A stretch of DNA of 64,000 bases, taken from assembly GCF_019458805.1 (NCBI RefSeq), contig NZ_JAIBOA010000026.1, positions 54,091 through 118,090 of the forward strand, read 5' to 3'. The translations under genes were made by a program, and so were the position numbers. Within the stretch, counting starts at the first letter, position 1. The number at the start of each line of letters is the position of its first letter. Below, one piece after another: positions 1 through 7,165 of this stretch. The DNA is from Actinomadura parmotrematis (GTDB taxonomy: Bacteria > Actinomycetota > Actinomycetes > Streptosporangiales > Streptosporangiaceae). The notes beneath the pieces were generated by a model. That model was not told the origin of the DNA and did not search any database. It worked only from the letters and a program-made list of their open reading frames with translations.

Positions 1-412
1 CGAGCGGGTCGGGCGTCCTGCCGGTCAGCAGTTCGGCGAGGACGGCGGCGTCCTCCAGGCACATCGCGGCGCCCTGGGCGATGGTGGGCGGGCAGGCGTG
101 CGCGGCGTCGCCGATGAGGACCGTCCGGCCGCGGTGCCACGGGGGCCCTCGACCAGCAGCGACTCGAACCAGGTGTTGTTGATGCGGGCGCCGTTGGCGA
201 GGTCGTCGCGGATCTCCTTCCACGGGCCGCCGTAGATGAGGTCGGTGCGGTCGACGCCGACGACCAGGTCGTAGACGCCGGTGGCGCCGTCGTCGAACAC
301 GACCGTGCCGGTGTCCGGATCGACGCTGGTGACGGTCCGGTTGAACCGGACCCGCGCGCCGGCCGCGACGACGGCCTCGTGCAGGACGGCGGCGAGGTCG
401 GTGCCGTCGGGG
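1..412 (-). pseudogene. FAD-dependent aromatic monooxygenase fragment, frameshifted and truncated
   Basis: The minus strand encodes part of a PHBH-type FAD monooxygenase. One frame (about 412 down to 146) reads as the central part, including FNRTVTSVDPDTG and a YDLVVGVD segment. The reading then moves to another frame (about 145 down to 1), which carries the FAD-contacting motif GRTVLIGDAAHACPPTIAQG and continues MCLEDAAVLAELL. The shift lies in the run of five G at 141-145 (C on the coding strand); one more base would restore an in-frame EGPPWHRGRTVL. The N-terminal Rossmann motif is absent, because sequence from about 413 onward belongs to other gene remnants on the plus strand. The gene runs off the window edge. 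Family assignment is confident; whether the shift is real or a sequencing error is not known. Confidence 0.75.
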
Positions 413-420
413 GCGCGCTC

Positions 421-579
421 GCCCCGCACGGCATCCTCACCGGGATGCCCCCGGTCGACCCGTTCACCGACCGCTGGGTCTGCACGGTCGCCGCCGAGCA
501 CCCCGGCGACGTCCTCGGCATGGAGGACCTCACCGCGATGCCGTGGGTCGAGCTCCACCACCGGCCGACCGCCTACACC
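421..579 (+). pseudogene. LysR-family regulator fragment (substrate-binding domain)
   Basis: An open stretch without a plausible start reads PHGILTGMPPVDPFTDRWVC, then VAAEHPGD and MEDLTAMPWVELHHRPTAYT. This matches the pattern of the LysR substrate-binding domain in NodD-like members (FTDRWVC.VA..HP, then L.DL..LPWV). Neither the N-terminal helix-turn-helix nor the rest of the effector domain is present. It abuts the monooxygenase remnant on its left and passes in another frame into a transporter remnant on its right, so it is a piece of a destroyed gene. The identification rests on motif memory only. Confidence 0.55.
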
Positions 580-580
580 C

Positions 581-838
581 GTCCCGGCGCTGCTGCTGGA
601 GGGCCTCGGGTTCCTGTTCGTGGTGTCGGCGATGACCACCGCCGCCCTCGAAGCCGTCCCGCTGTCCTACACCGGCATGGCCTCGGCCGCGCTGTCCACC
701 GCCCGCGACTTCGGCATGTGCGCCGGCCCCGCCGCCGTCAGCGCCATCGCGGTCGCCACCCTGTCGCCGTCCGCGCCCTACGACGGCTACGCCATCGCCC
801 TGGTCGTCTGCTCCGCCGCCGCCGTGCCGGCGACCTGA
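581..838 (+). pseudogene. MFS transporter C-terminal fragment
   Basis: This frame reads PALLLEGLGFLFVVSAMTTA and then ALEAVPLSYTGMASAALSTARDFG, and ends at a TGA at 836-838. The pattern (a hydrophobic helix, then VP..Y.GMASA..N.AR..G) is typical of the last third of EmrB/QacA-type drug-proton antiporters. Only about 85 residues remain, with no start codon, and the fragment follows directly on the LysR remnant in a different frame. It is most simply read as the tail of a decayed exporter gene. Confidence 0.6.
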
Positions 839-845
839 CCGGGGG

Positions 846-1259
846 TCAGGCCCAGATCTGGCGCAGGCGGGTCGCGGCCGCCTTGGCCCACCGGTCGGTA
901 CCGGCGGGGTCGTCGAGGGCGGCGTACTCCTCGGCGCCGATCAGGCGCATGAGGCGGGCGATCGAGCGGGGCGGCAGGGGGCGCGGCCCGTCCGGGGGGC
1001 CGCTGCTGAACATCAGGACGGGCATGGCGGCGAGGGCCCGGCGGTTGCGGCGGACGAAGCGGTGCGCGGCGCGGGGCCAGCGTTCCTCGTGCAGGGTGCC
1101 GCCGATGATGGCGGCGTCGTAGGCGGCCAGGCCGCGCACGGACGGCACCGGCAGGACGTCGGCGGTGAGGCCGGCGGCGCGGAGCCGGCCGGCGATGCGC
1201 TCGGCCGTTTCGGCGGTGCCGCCGTGCCGGGAGGCGTGCGTGACGAGCACCCTGGTCAT
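846..1259 (-). CDS. Flavodoxin-domain protein (HemG/flavodoxin_5-like)
   Basis: A 137-residue protein beginning MTRVLVTHASRHGGTAETAE. The N-terminal strand followed by the loop THASRHGGTAE is the FMN-phosphate loop of short-chain flavodoxins related to menaquinone-dependent protoporphyrinogen oxidase. YDAAIIGGTLHEERWP and MFSSGPPDG correspond to the two further flavin-contacting loops. The start at 1259 is supported by a GGAGGA ribosome-binding site six bases upstream. Actinobacterial proteins of this kind are usually stress- or dormancy-linked, and two DosR-like boxes lie upstream. The electron donor and acceptor cannot be read from the sequence. Confidence 0.85.
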   Translation of the reverse strand: MTRVLVTHASRHGGTAETAERIAGRLRAAGLTADVLPVPSVRGLAAYDAAIIGGTLHEERWPRAAHRFVRRNRRALAAMPVLMFSSGPPDGPRPLPPRSIARLMRLIGAEEYAALDDPAGTDRWAKAAATRLRQIWA

Positions 1260-1322
1260 CGTCCTCCTCGCCGGTCCGCCGCTCGCCTTCCAGACTCGCC
1301 GCGCGGGCGGCGGGACGGCAGC

Positions 1323-1356
1323 GGACCAACGTCCCTCGGGACGGGCCGTTGGTCCC
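1323..1356 (-). promoter_or_regulatory. Paired DosR/DevR-like boxes upstream of the flavodoxin gene
   Basis: Two copies of GGGMCGTTGGTCC lie in opposite orientation: GGGACGTTGGTCC on the minus strand (1335 to 1323) and GGGCCGTTGGTCCC on the plus strand (1343-1356). Each half resembles the GGGAC...GTCCC pattern bound by DosR/DevR regulators. They sit 64-97 bases upstream of the flavodoxin start, just after the preceding gene ends. The same bases could fold as a hairpin and act as a terminator for the upstream gene. Confidence 0.4.
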
Positions 1357-1360
1357 GGCG

Positions 1361-2317
1361 TCAGCGGCGTCCCTGCCAGGCCGTGGCCGCGAGGGCGAGG
1401 GCGATGGCCAGGGCGGCGCCGACGATCGTCATCTCCACGCGCTGGACGGCGATCTGCAGGGTCGCGCCGGCCCGGCCGGAGGAGAACAGCAGCAGGACGG
1501 TCGGGGTCAGGAACGCGGCGTAGAGCAGGTCGTCGGGCAGCAGGGCGTAGGCGACGGTGAGGATCGCGCAGAGCCCCGCCAGGACCAGGCAGACGGCCGG
1601 CGGGACGGCGGCGGCGACCGCGACGGCGACGACCGCGCCGGCCGCGGTGCCGAGGGCGCGCCCGAGAGTGCGGGCCGTGGTCTCGCCCGCGGCGGGCACG
1701 AAGACCAGGCAGAGGGTGAGGACGGCCCAGTTCCCGCGCGGCAGGTCCAGCGCGCCGGTCAGCAGGACCAGGGCGATGCACCCGGCGGCCAGTTCGAGGG
1801 CGTGCAGGGCGGCGTCGCGGTCGGGGGCGGGCTCGGGCGGGACGCGCATGCGCACCAGGGCCGCCGCGACGATGGTGACGGCCGCGCCGAGCCAGGTGGC
1901 GGCGGCGACCTGGAGGACGTTGCCGGGCGCGATCACCGAGTAGAGCACCAGGTTGGAGGGCAGCAGCGCCGCCGTCCCCACGCTGCGCCGGTTGAAGGCC
2001 CACTGCAGCGCGCACGCGGCCGCCACCACGAGCAGCAGCAGGGGCGTGTTCCCCGCGACCAGGGCGCCGGCGGCGGCGGCGACGCCCGCCGAGAACCCGA
2101 CCCAGCACTGCTCGGCCACCGGCAGGCGGCGCGCCGCGACCGTCATGAACGTCATGCCGAGGTACACCGCCTGGGCGGCGGTGCCCTCGACCAGCCACCA
2201 GGCCGCCCCCACGGGAACCGCCGCGACCAGCACGATGCCGGCGGATCTCCCGAGCAGCCCCAGCGACGGCAAGCGCCCCGAGATGTGGTGCATAGCGATC
2301 CGGTACCGTTCGGTCAT
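1361..2317 (-). CDS. FUSC-family integral membrane protein (aromatic acid exporter-like)
   Basis: A 318-residue, very hydrophobic protein with about ten predicted membrane segments in two blocks: residues 20-160, then 185-315 after a short polar linker around VPPEPAPDRDAA. The second block contains RGNWAVLTLCLVFVP and ETTARTLGRALGTAAGA. This is the repeat typical of fusaric-acid-resistance/YccS-type proteins, where a Trp-Ala strand is followed by a T..R...R..GT..G helix. The long soluble domain of the large family members is missing, so this is the compact form. The substrate is unknown. It is transcribed towards the flavodoxin gene and divergently from the amidohydrolase. Confidence 0.75.
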   Translation of the reverse strand: MTERYRIAMHHISGRLPSLGLLGRSAGIVLVAAVPVGAAWWLVEGTAAQAVYLGMTFMTVAARRLPVAEQCWVGFSAGVAAAAGALVAGNTPLLLLVVAAACALQWAFNRRSVGTAALLPSNLVLYSVIAPGNVLQVAAATWLGAAVTIVAAALVRMRVPPEPAPDRDAALHALELAAGCIALVLLTGALDLPRGNWAVLTLCLVFVPAAGETTARTLGRALGTAAGAVVAVAVAAAVPPAVCLVLAGLCAILTVAYALLPDDLLYAAFLTPTVLLLFSSGRAGATLQIAVQRVEMTIVGAALAIALALAATAWQGRR

Positions 2318-2369
2318 TTCTTCGCCAATTGATGGGCGCCTCGCGGACGTTTCGAAGTTCCGACCGCGG

Positions 2370-2385
2370 CGCTTTCGGGAAAGCG
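2370..2385. promoter_or_regulatory. Inverted repeat in the FUSC/M20 divergent promoter region
   Basis: CGCTTTC-GG-GAAAGCG is a perfect 7-bp-arm palindrome in the 160-bp divergent intergenic region. A further GGAAAGCGC half-site follows near 2431-2439. This looks like an operator, but the regulator is not identifiable; no regulator gene is adjacent. Confidence 0.35.
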
Positions 2386-2477
2386 TATCGGAGGGCCGTT
2401 CGAGCAGGTGGGACGGCTGCGTAGGTTCATCGGAAAGCGCTCGTCACGGCGGTCGCACGTCTTTGGGGAAACGGTAG

Positions 2478-3722
2478 ATGGTCACAGCGGATGCGGTGCG
2501 GGACTTGTCGGAGCTCTACCGGGATCTGCACGCGCATCCCGAACTCGCCTTCCAGGAGACGCGCACCGCCGGGATCGTGGCCGAGCGGCTGCGCGCGGCG
2601 GGCTACGAGACCGCGACCGGGGTCGGCGGGACCGGCGTCGTCGGGCTGCTGCGCAACGGCGACGGGCCGACGGCGCTGCTGCGCGCCGACATGGACGCCC
2701 TGCCGGTGCGCGAGCAGACGGACCTGCCCTACGCCAGCACCGCCGAAGGCGTGGACGGCACCGGCGAGACGGTGCCGCTCATGCACGCCTGCGGCCACGA
2801 CGTGCACGTGACCTGCCTGCTGGGCGCGGCCGCCGAGCTGGCCGCCGACCGGTCGTCCTGGCGCGGCACCGCGATGGTCGTCTTCCAGCCCGCCGAGGAG
2901 GTCGGCAAGGGCGCCCAGGCGATGATCGACGACGGGCTCTACGACCGGTTCGGGCGGCCCGACGTCGTCCTCGGCCAGCACGTCGCGCCCGTCCCGGCCG
3001 GGTTCCTCGGCCTGCACCCGGGCGTGGCGTTCGCCGCCACCGACGAGCTGCAGGTGATCCTGCACGGCCGCGGCGGCCACGGCTCGCGGCCCGAGGCGAC
3101 CGTCGACCCGGTCGTCATGGCGGCGGCGACGGTGCTGCGGCTGCAGGGCGTGGTGGCGCGGGAGCTGGCCGGCGGCTCGACGGCCGTCGTGACGGTCGGC
3201 GCGCTCCACGCCGGCACCCGGGGCAACATCATCCCCGACCGGGCCGAGCTGCGGCTCAGCGTCCGCACCGCCGAACCGGCCGTGCGCGCCACCGTCCTCG
3301 CCGCGATCGAGCGGATCGTGCGGGCCGAGGCGGCGGCGTCCGGCGCCCCGCGCGACCCCGAGATCGTCACGCTCGAGTCGCTGCCCCCCGTCCGCAACGA
3401 TCCCGCCGCGTCCGCCCGCACCCAGGAGGGCTTCACCGCCGACCTCGGCCCCGGCCTGGTCGTGGACGCCGGGCCCGTCACCGGCAGCGAGGACGTCGGG
3501 CTCTTCGCCGAGACCGCCGGCGTCCCCTGCGTCTACTGGCTCCTCGGCGGCGCCGACCCGCAGCTCTTCGCCCAGGCGTCGGACTTCACCGAGCTGGAAC
3601 GCATCGCCCGCGACCTGCCGTCCAACCACTCCCCCCACTTCGCGCCCGTCATCGAGCCGACCGTGACCACCGGCGTCAACGCCCTGCTCTCGGCCGCCCG
3701 CACCTGGATGCCCGCCTCCTGA
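2478..3722 (+). CDS. M20-family metallo-amidohydrolase (hippurate / N-acyl amino acid hydrolase type)
   Basis: A 414-residue enzyme with the complete M20D motif set: ADMDALP at 70-76, HACGHDVH at 103-110 (ligands C105 and H107), PAEE at 138-141, GQHVAP near 166 (H168) and the dimerisation-domain motif HGRGGHGSRP at 196-205. These bind two divalent metals and hydrolyse amide bonds of N-acyl amino acids, hippurate or auxin conjugates. The ATG at 2478 follows a weak GGGGAAA ribosome-binding site. The gene stands alone, divergent from the FUSC gene and convergent with the ABC operon, so context does not reveal the substrate. Confidence 0.9.
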   Translation: MVTADAVRDLSELYRDLHAHPELAFQETRTAGIVAERLRAAGYETATGVGGTGVVGLLRNGDGPTALLRADMDALPVREQTDLPYASTAEGVDGTGETVPLMHACGHDVHVTCLLGAAAELAADRSSWRGTAMVVFQPAEEVGKGAQAMIDDGLYDRFGRPDVVLGQHVAPVPAGFLGLHPGVAFAATDELQVILHGRGGHGSRPEATVDPVVMAAATVLRLQGVVARELAGGSTAVVTVGALHAGTRGNIIPDRAELRLSVRTAEPAVRATVLAAIERIVRAEAAASGAPRDPEIVTLESLPPVRNDPAASARTQEGFTADLGPGLVVDAGPVTGSEDVGLFAETAGVPCVYWLLGGADPQLFAQASDFTELERIARDLPSNHSPHFAPVIEPTVTTGVNALLSAARTWMPAS

Positions 3723-3738
3723 GCTCAGGCGGCCCGGA

Positions 3739-5346
3739 TCAGGCGGCGACGTCGCGGCGCGCGGCGGCGGCGAGCCCGGCCGCCGTGGTGAGGGCCGCGA
3801 CGGCCAGCAGGACGGCGAGCGCCGTCGGGTCGGGGTCCGGGGCGGCGAGGTCGGGGACGTGCTGGAAGACGCCGAGGTCGCGGATCCGCTCCGGGACGCG
3901 CAGCAGGCGGCCGAGCAGGGCGAGCGCCGCGCTGGCGGCGAAGGGCGCCCAGGCCAGCGGGGCGAGCCGGGGGCGCAGCCCGATCAGCAGGACCGTCCAT
4001 CCGGCCGCCGCGGCGGCCGCCGGCCACTGGCCGGCGCTGTAGGTGAAGGCGCGCAGCGCGACGTCCGTTCCGGTGATGGCGGTCGGGGCGATGAGCGCGC
4101 CGGCGGCGCCGGTGAGCAGGAGGACGGCGCCGCTGCCGGCGAACGCGACGGCAGCGGCGGCGGCCAGCGGCTCCCAGCGGCGCCGCCCGGTGCACAGGAC
4201 CTGGTCGGTGAGGCCGGCCTGCTCGGCGCGCGCCGCCCGCAGGGTGGTGAGGACGGCGAACACCGCGACGGCGAGGCCCACCACCGTCCCGTAGAAGGAG
4301 AAGTAGCCCGCGGCGGGGTCGCCGGTCCCCATCTGCGCGCCCAGGAAGCCCTTCACCTCGCCCTCGCGGCCCCGTTGGACGGCGCCCGAGCCCATGGCCG
4401 CGAACAGCGACCCGATGCCCGCCACGGCGACGGCCCAGACGGCGATGCTCGCACGGCCGAGCCGGAAATCCAGGCCGACGCCGGAACGGACGCGCAGGCG
4501 GCCCCCGCTGGGCCGCCGCGAGGGCAGCAGGCCGGCGCCGTACTCGCGGCGGTCGAACAGCAGGACGGCCGCCCCGGCCAGCGCCGCGACGACGACGGCG
4601 CAGGCGGCGAGCACCCACCAGCGGTCGTGGGTGAAGGGCGCGACGGTGGTGCGCAGGGCGAGAGGGCTCAGCCCGTTCAGCCAGGGCAGATCCTTGGTGT
4701 CGGCGACCGCGCGGACGGCGACGGCGGCGCCGATCGCGGCCGTCCCCAGCAGGCGGGCGCCGCGCGCGGTGGCGACGAGTTGCGCGAGCACGGCGGTGAG
4801 CGCCGCCGATATCAGGAAGGTCAGGCCCACGACCGCGCCGAAGGCGACGGCGCCGGGCCAGGTGACCGCCTCGACCGACCCGGCGGACGCGCCCACCGCC
4901 AGCGTGCAGCCCCCCGCCAGCACCGCCGCCGTCCCGGCGAGGACGGCGCCCGCTCCGCCCAGCCCGGCGCGCGCGGCGGTGCCGCAGGTCAGCAGGAGTT
5001 CCAGCGTCCCGTCCTCCTCGGCGGCGCGGGTCAGGGCCGCCGCGAGCAGCACGCCCAGGAACGCCGCCAGGAGGGTGACGATCGCGCCGATCTCCCAGGC
5101 GAACATCTGCGCGGGCGTGCCGGGGTCGGGCAGCCCGCCGTACAGCAGGGTGGTGGCGGTGCTGTGTTGCGCCTCCTCCACGGCCGCCCGGCGCTGCCCG
5201 GCCGTCGCGTAGGTCGACTGGTAGAACGGCACGGTCACGCCGCTCAGCACGATCACCAGGGACGTCCAGGCCGCCAGCATCAGCCGGTGCCGCCGCACCA
5301 TCAGCCCCGCGACGGCCCGCGCGGCCCGCGCCCGTCCGGCGGTCAT
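3739..5346 (-). CDS. ABC-2 type exporter permease (polyketide-antibiotic exporter type)
   Basis: A 535-residue membrane protein with about twelve hydrophobic segments, including WTSLVIVLSGVTVPFYQS near the N-terminus. The segment TRAAEEDGTLELLL at about residues 108-121 is characteristic of the large permeases described as exporters of polyketide antibiotics (E.DG.LELLL). Its start overlaps the stop of the preceding ATPase gene in an ATGA arrangement, so the two are translationally coupled. With the MerR gene upstream it forms a three-gene export operon, probably a drug-responsive efflux pump. The substrate is not predictable. Confidence 0.85.
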   Translation of the reverse strand: MTAGRARAARAVAGLMVRRHRLMLAAWTSLVIVLSGVTVPFYQSTYATAGQRRAAVEEAQHSTATTLLYGGLPDPGTPAQMFAWEIGAIVTLLAAFLGVLLAAALTRAAEEDGTLELLLTCGTAARAGLGGAGAVLAGTAAVLAGGCTLAVGASAGSVEAVTWPGAVAFGAVVGLTFLISAALTAVLAQLVATARGARLLGTAAIGAAVAVRAVADTKDLPWLNGLSPLALRTTVAPFTHDRWWVLAACAVVVAALAGAAVLLFDRREYGAGLLPSRRPSGGRLRVRSGVGLDFRLGRASIAVWAVAVAGIGSLFAAMGSGAVQRGREGEVKGFLGAQMGTGDPAAGYFSFYGTVVGLAVAVFAVLTTLRAARAEQAGLTDQVLCTGRRRWEPLAAAAAVAFAGSGAVLLLTGAAGALIAPTAITGTDVALRAFTYSAGQWPAAAAAAGWTVLLIGLRPRLAPLAWAPFAASAALALLGRLLRVPERIRDLGVFQHVPDLAAPDPDPTALAVLLAVAALTTAAGLAAAARRDVAA

Positions 5347-6266
5347 CGGGCCGCGACCCGGTAGTGGCGCAGGAAGAGGTCCTCCAGCCGGGCGGGCGTG
5401 CAGGTGATGTCGTCGGCGCCGGCCTCGGCGAGCAGGCCGAGCACGGCCGCGACGTCCCGGCGCGGCACGCTCAGATTCACGTCCCCGCCTGTCCCGCCTG
5501 CGTCCGGGATAAGCGCCCGCAGCCGGGCGAGGACGGCGGGGGCGCGGCCCGCGTCCAGGCGGGCGGTGACGCGGGACGCGGCGAGGTGCCGCATGTCGGC
5601 GAGCCGCCCCGCCTCCACCGGCCGCCCGTCCTTGATGATCGACACCGCCTCGCAGAGCTCCTCGACCTCGGCCAGCAGGTGGCTGGACAGCAGGACGGTG
5701 CGGCCCGCGGCCGCCGCGTCCCGCACGTGCCGCCGGAACACCTCCTCCATCAGGGGGTCCAGGCCCGAGGTCGGCTCGTCCAGGACGAGCAGGCGGGTGG
5801 GGGCGGCGAACGCCGCGACGAGCGCGACCTTCTGCCGGTTGCCCTTGGAGTAGGCGTGCACGGGCTTGCGGACGTCCAGCGCGAAGTCGCCGGCGAGGCG
5901 GCGCTCGGCGGCGGCGTCGCGGGCGCCGCGCAGCCCGGCGAGGGCGTCCAGCACCTGCCCGCCGGTCAGGTGCGGCCAGAGCCGCACCTCGCCCGGGACG
6001 TAGGACACGTGCCGGTTGATGCGCGCCGCGTCCGCGGCCGGGTCGCCGCCGAGGACGCGGACGCGTCCCGCCGTGGCCCGGTAGAGGCCGAGCAGGACCC
6101 TGATCGTGGTCGACTTGCCCGCGCCGTTCGGGCCGAGGAAGCCGTGCACCCGCCCCGGCTCGACCCGCAGGTCCAGGTCCCGCACGGCGGTGAAGGCGCC
6201 GAACGTCTTCACCAGCCCCCGCACGTCGATCGCGGGCTCCCCCTCGGCGCCGTCGTTCCGGTTCAT
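5343..6266 (-). CDS. ABC transporter ATP-binding protein
   Basis: A 307-residue ATPase with Walker A GPNGAGKST near residue 47, a signature loop replaced by YSKGNRQKV, Walker B LLVLDEPTSGLDP and the switch His in SSHLLAEVEELC. The signature YSKGNRQK instead of LSGGQ.Q is the form seen in exporters paired with the long polyketide-antibiotic-type permeases. The start at 6266 overlaps the MerR stop (ATGA) and the stop overlaps the permease start, so all three genes are coupled. It powers the adjacent permease. Confidence 0.92.
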   Translation of the reverse strand: MNRNDGAEGEPAIDVRGLVKTFGAFTAVRDLDLRVEPGRVHGFLGPNGAGKSTTIRVLLGLYRATAGRVRVLGGDPAADAARINRHVSYVPGEVRLWPHLTGGQVLDALAGLRGARDAAAERRLAGDFALDVRKPVHAYSKGNRQKVALVAAFAAPTRLLVLDEPTSGLDPLMEEVFRRHVRDAAAAGRTVLLSSHLLAEVEELCEAVSIIKDGRPVEAGRLADMRHLAASRVTARLDAGRAPAVLARLRALIPDAGGTGGDVNLSVPRRDVAAVLGLLAEAGADDITCTPARLEDLFLRHYRVAAR

Positions 6267-7069
6267 CTCGTCCGCTCCTCCTCGATGGCGGCCAGCAGGG
6301 CGTCGGCGATCGTCCGGTCCAGGCGCCGGTCCTTGGGAGCGGAGAAGCGCACGTACAGGTCGGCGGCCCGGCGGGCGGCGTCCAGGTCCAGCGAGCGGGC
6401 GAGGCGGGGCAGCTCGTCGCCGAGGTGGCGGCGGACGCGGTCGACGACGGCCGCGGCGATCTCCGCCGTCTCCTCCTCGCCCGCCGCCGCGGGCGCCTCG
6501 ACGCGGTCGGCGATCCGCGCGAACAGCGCGGCGCTCTCGGCGAGGCGCTCCTCGCCGAGGCCGTGGTACAGGGCCTCGACCTGCGGGGGCAGCTCGCCGC
6601 GGTAGAACGCCAGTTCCATGACGTCGCGCTCGTGCCGGATCATCCGGCGCGCCCCGTCGTCGCCCGCCCGCTCCTCGATCGCGTCGTAGAACCGCGCCAT
6701 CGCCGGCGGCAGCGGCGACAGGCGCTCGTGCTGCCGGAGCGCGCCGATGAGCCGCTGGACGCGCTCCTTGCGCTCGCGCAGCCGCTCCTGCTGCTCGTCC
6801 AGCGCGATCAGCGCGGCTTCGAGGTCGACGAGGACCGACGCGCGGTCGCCGCCGGCGGGCCCGCCGGGGGCCGTCATGTCCGCGATCCGCGACAGCGGCA
6901 CCCCGGCCTGGGCGAGCAGCCGCACCCGCACCAGCCGCGCGACGTGCGTCAGGTCGTAGTCGCGGCGCCCGTCGCGGGTCTCGGGGACCGGAAGCAGCCC
7001 GATCTGGTGGTAATAGCGGATCGTCCGCACCGTGGTGCCGACGAGATCCGCGAGCTCGCTCACTCGCAC
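6263..7069 (-). CDS. MerR-family transcriptional regulator (long form) of the ABC operon
   Basis: A 268-residue protein if it starts at the GTG at 7069 (VRVSELADLVGTTVRTIRYY). The winged HTH occupies residues 1-70, a coiled-coil dimerisation helix rich in Glu/Arg follows (residues 80-115), and a long helical C-terminal domain of unknown ligand specificity fills the rest. An ATG 12 bases upstream is open, but it lies within the -10 region of the predicted promoter, so the GTG is preferred. MerR activators typically act on a promoter with a 19-20 bp spacer, as found directly in front. It probably senses a toxic compound and activates the downstream exporter. Confidence 0.85.
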   Translation of the reverse strand: MRVSELADLVGTTVRTIRYYHQIGLLPVPETRDGRRDYDLTHVARLVRVRLLAQAGVPLSRIADMTAPGGPAGGDRASVLVDLEAALIALDEQQERLRERKERVQRLIGALRQHERLSPLPPAMARFYDAIEERAGDDGARRMIRHERDVMELAFYRGELPPQVEALYHGLGEERLAESAALFARIADRVEAPAAAGEEETAEIAAAVVDRVRRHLGDELPRLARSLDLDAARRAADLYVRFSAPKDRRLDRTIADALLAAIEEERTR

Positions 7070-7076
7070 GCCCCAC

Positions 7077-7107
7077 AGCATGGACTGTGACGTGACGTCG
7101 CAGTCAA
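7077..7107 (-). promoter_or_regulatory. MerR-type promoter with 19-bp spacer
   Basis: On the minus strand, TTGACT (7107-7102) is followed by a 19-base spacer and CATGCT (7082-7077). A 19-bp spacer is the hallmark of MerR-activated promoters. A start of transcription seven bases past the -10 box would fall on the G of the GTG codon at 7069, predicting a leaderless mRNA. Confidence 0.6.
7083..7105. promoter_or_regulatory. MerR operator dyad
   Basis: GACTGTGACGT, one central base, then ACGTCGCAGTC form an 11-bp-arm inverted repeat with a single mismatch. The dyad lies in the spacer between the -35 and -10 hexamers, exactly where MerR proteins bind, and the MerR gene follows directly. Confidence 0.7.
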
Positions 7108-7165
7108 CGCCCGCCCGGGACCCCGGCCACCGCCGCCGGATCCGGCGGCGGGGCGGGGCCGGGGG

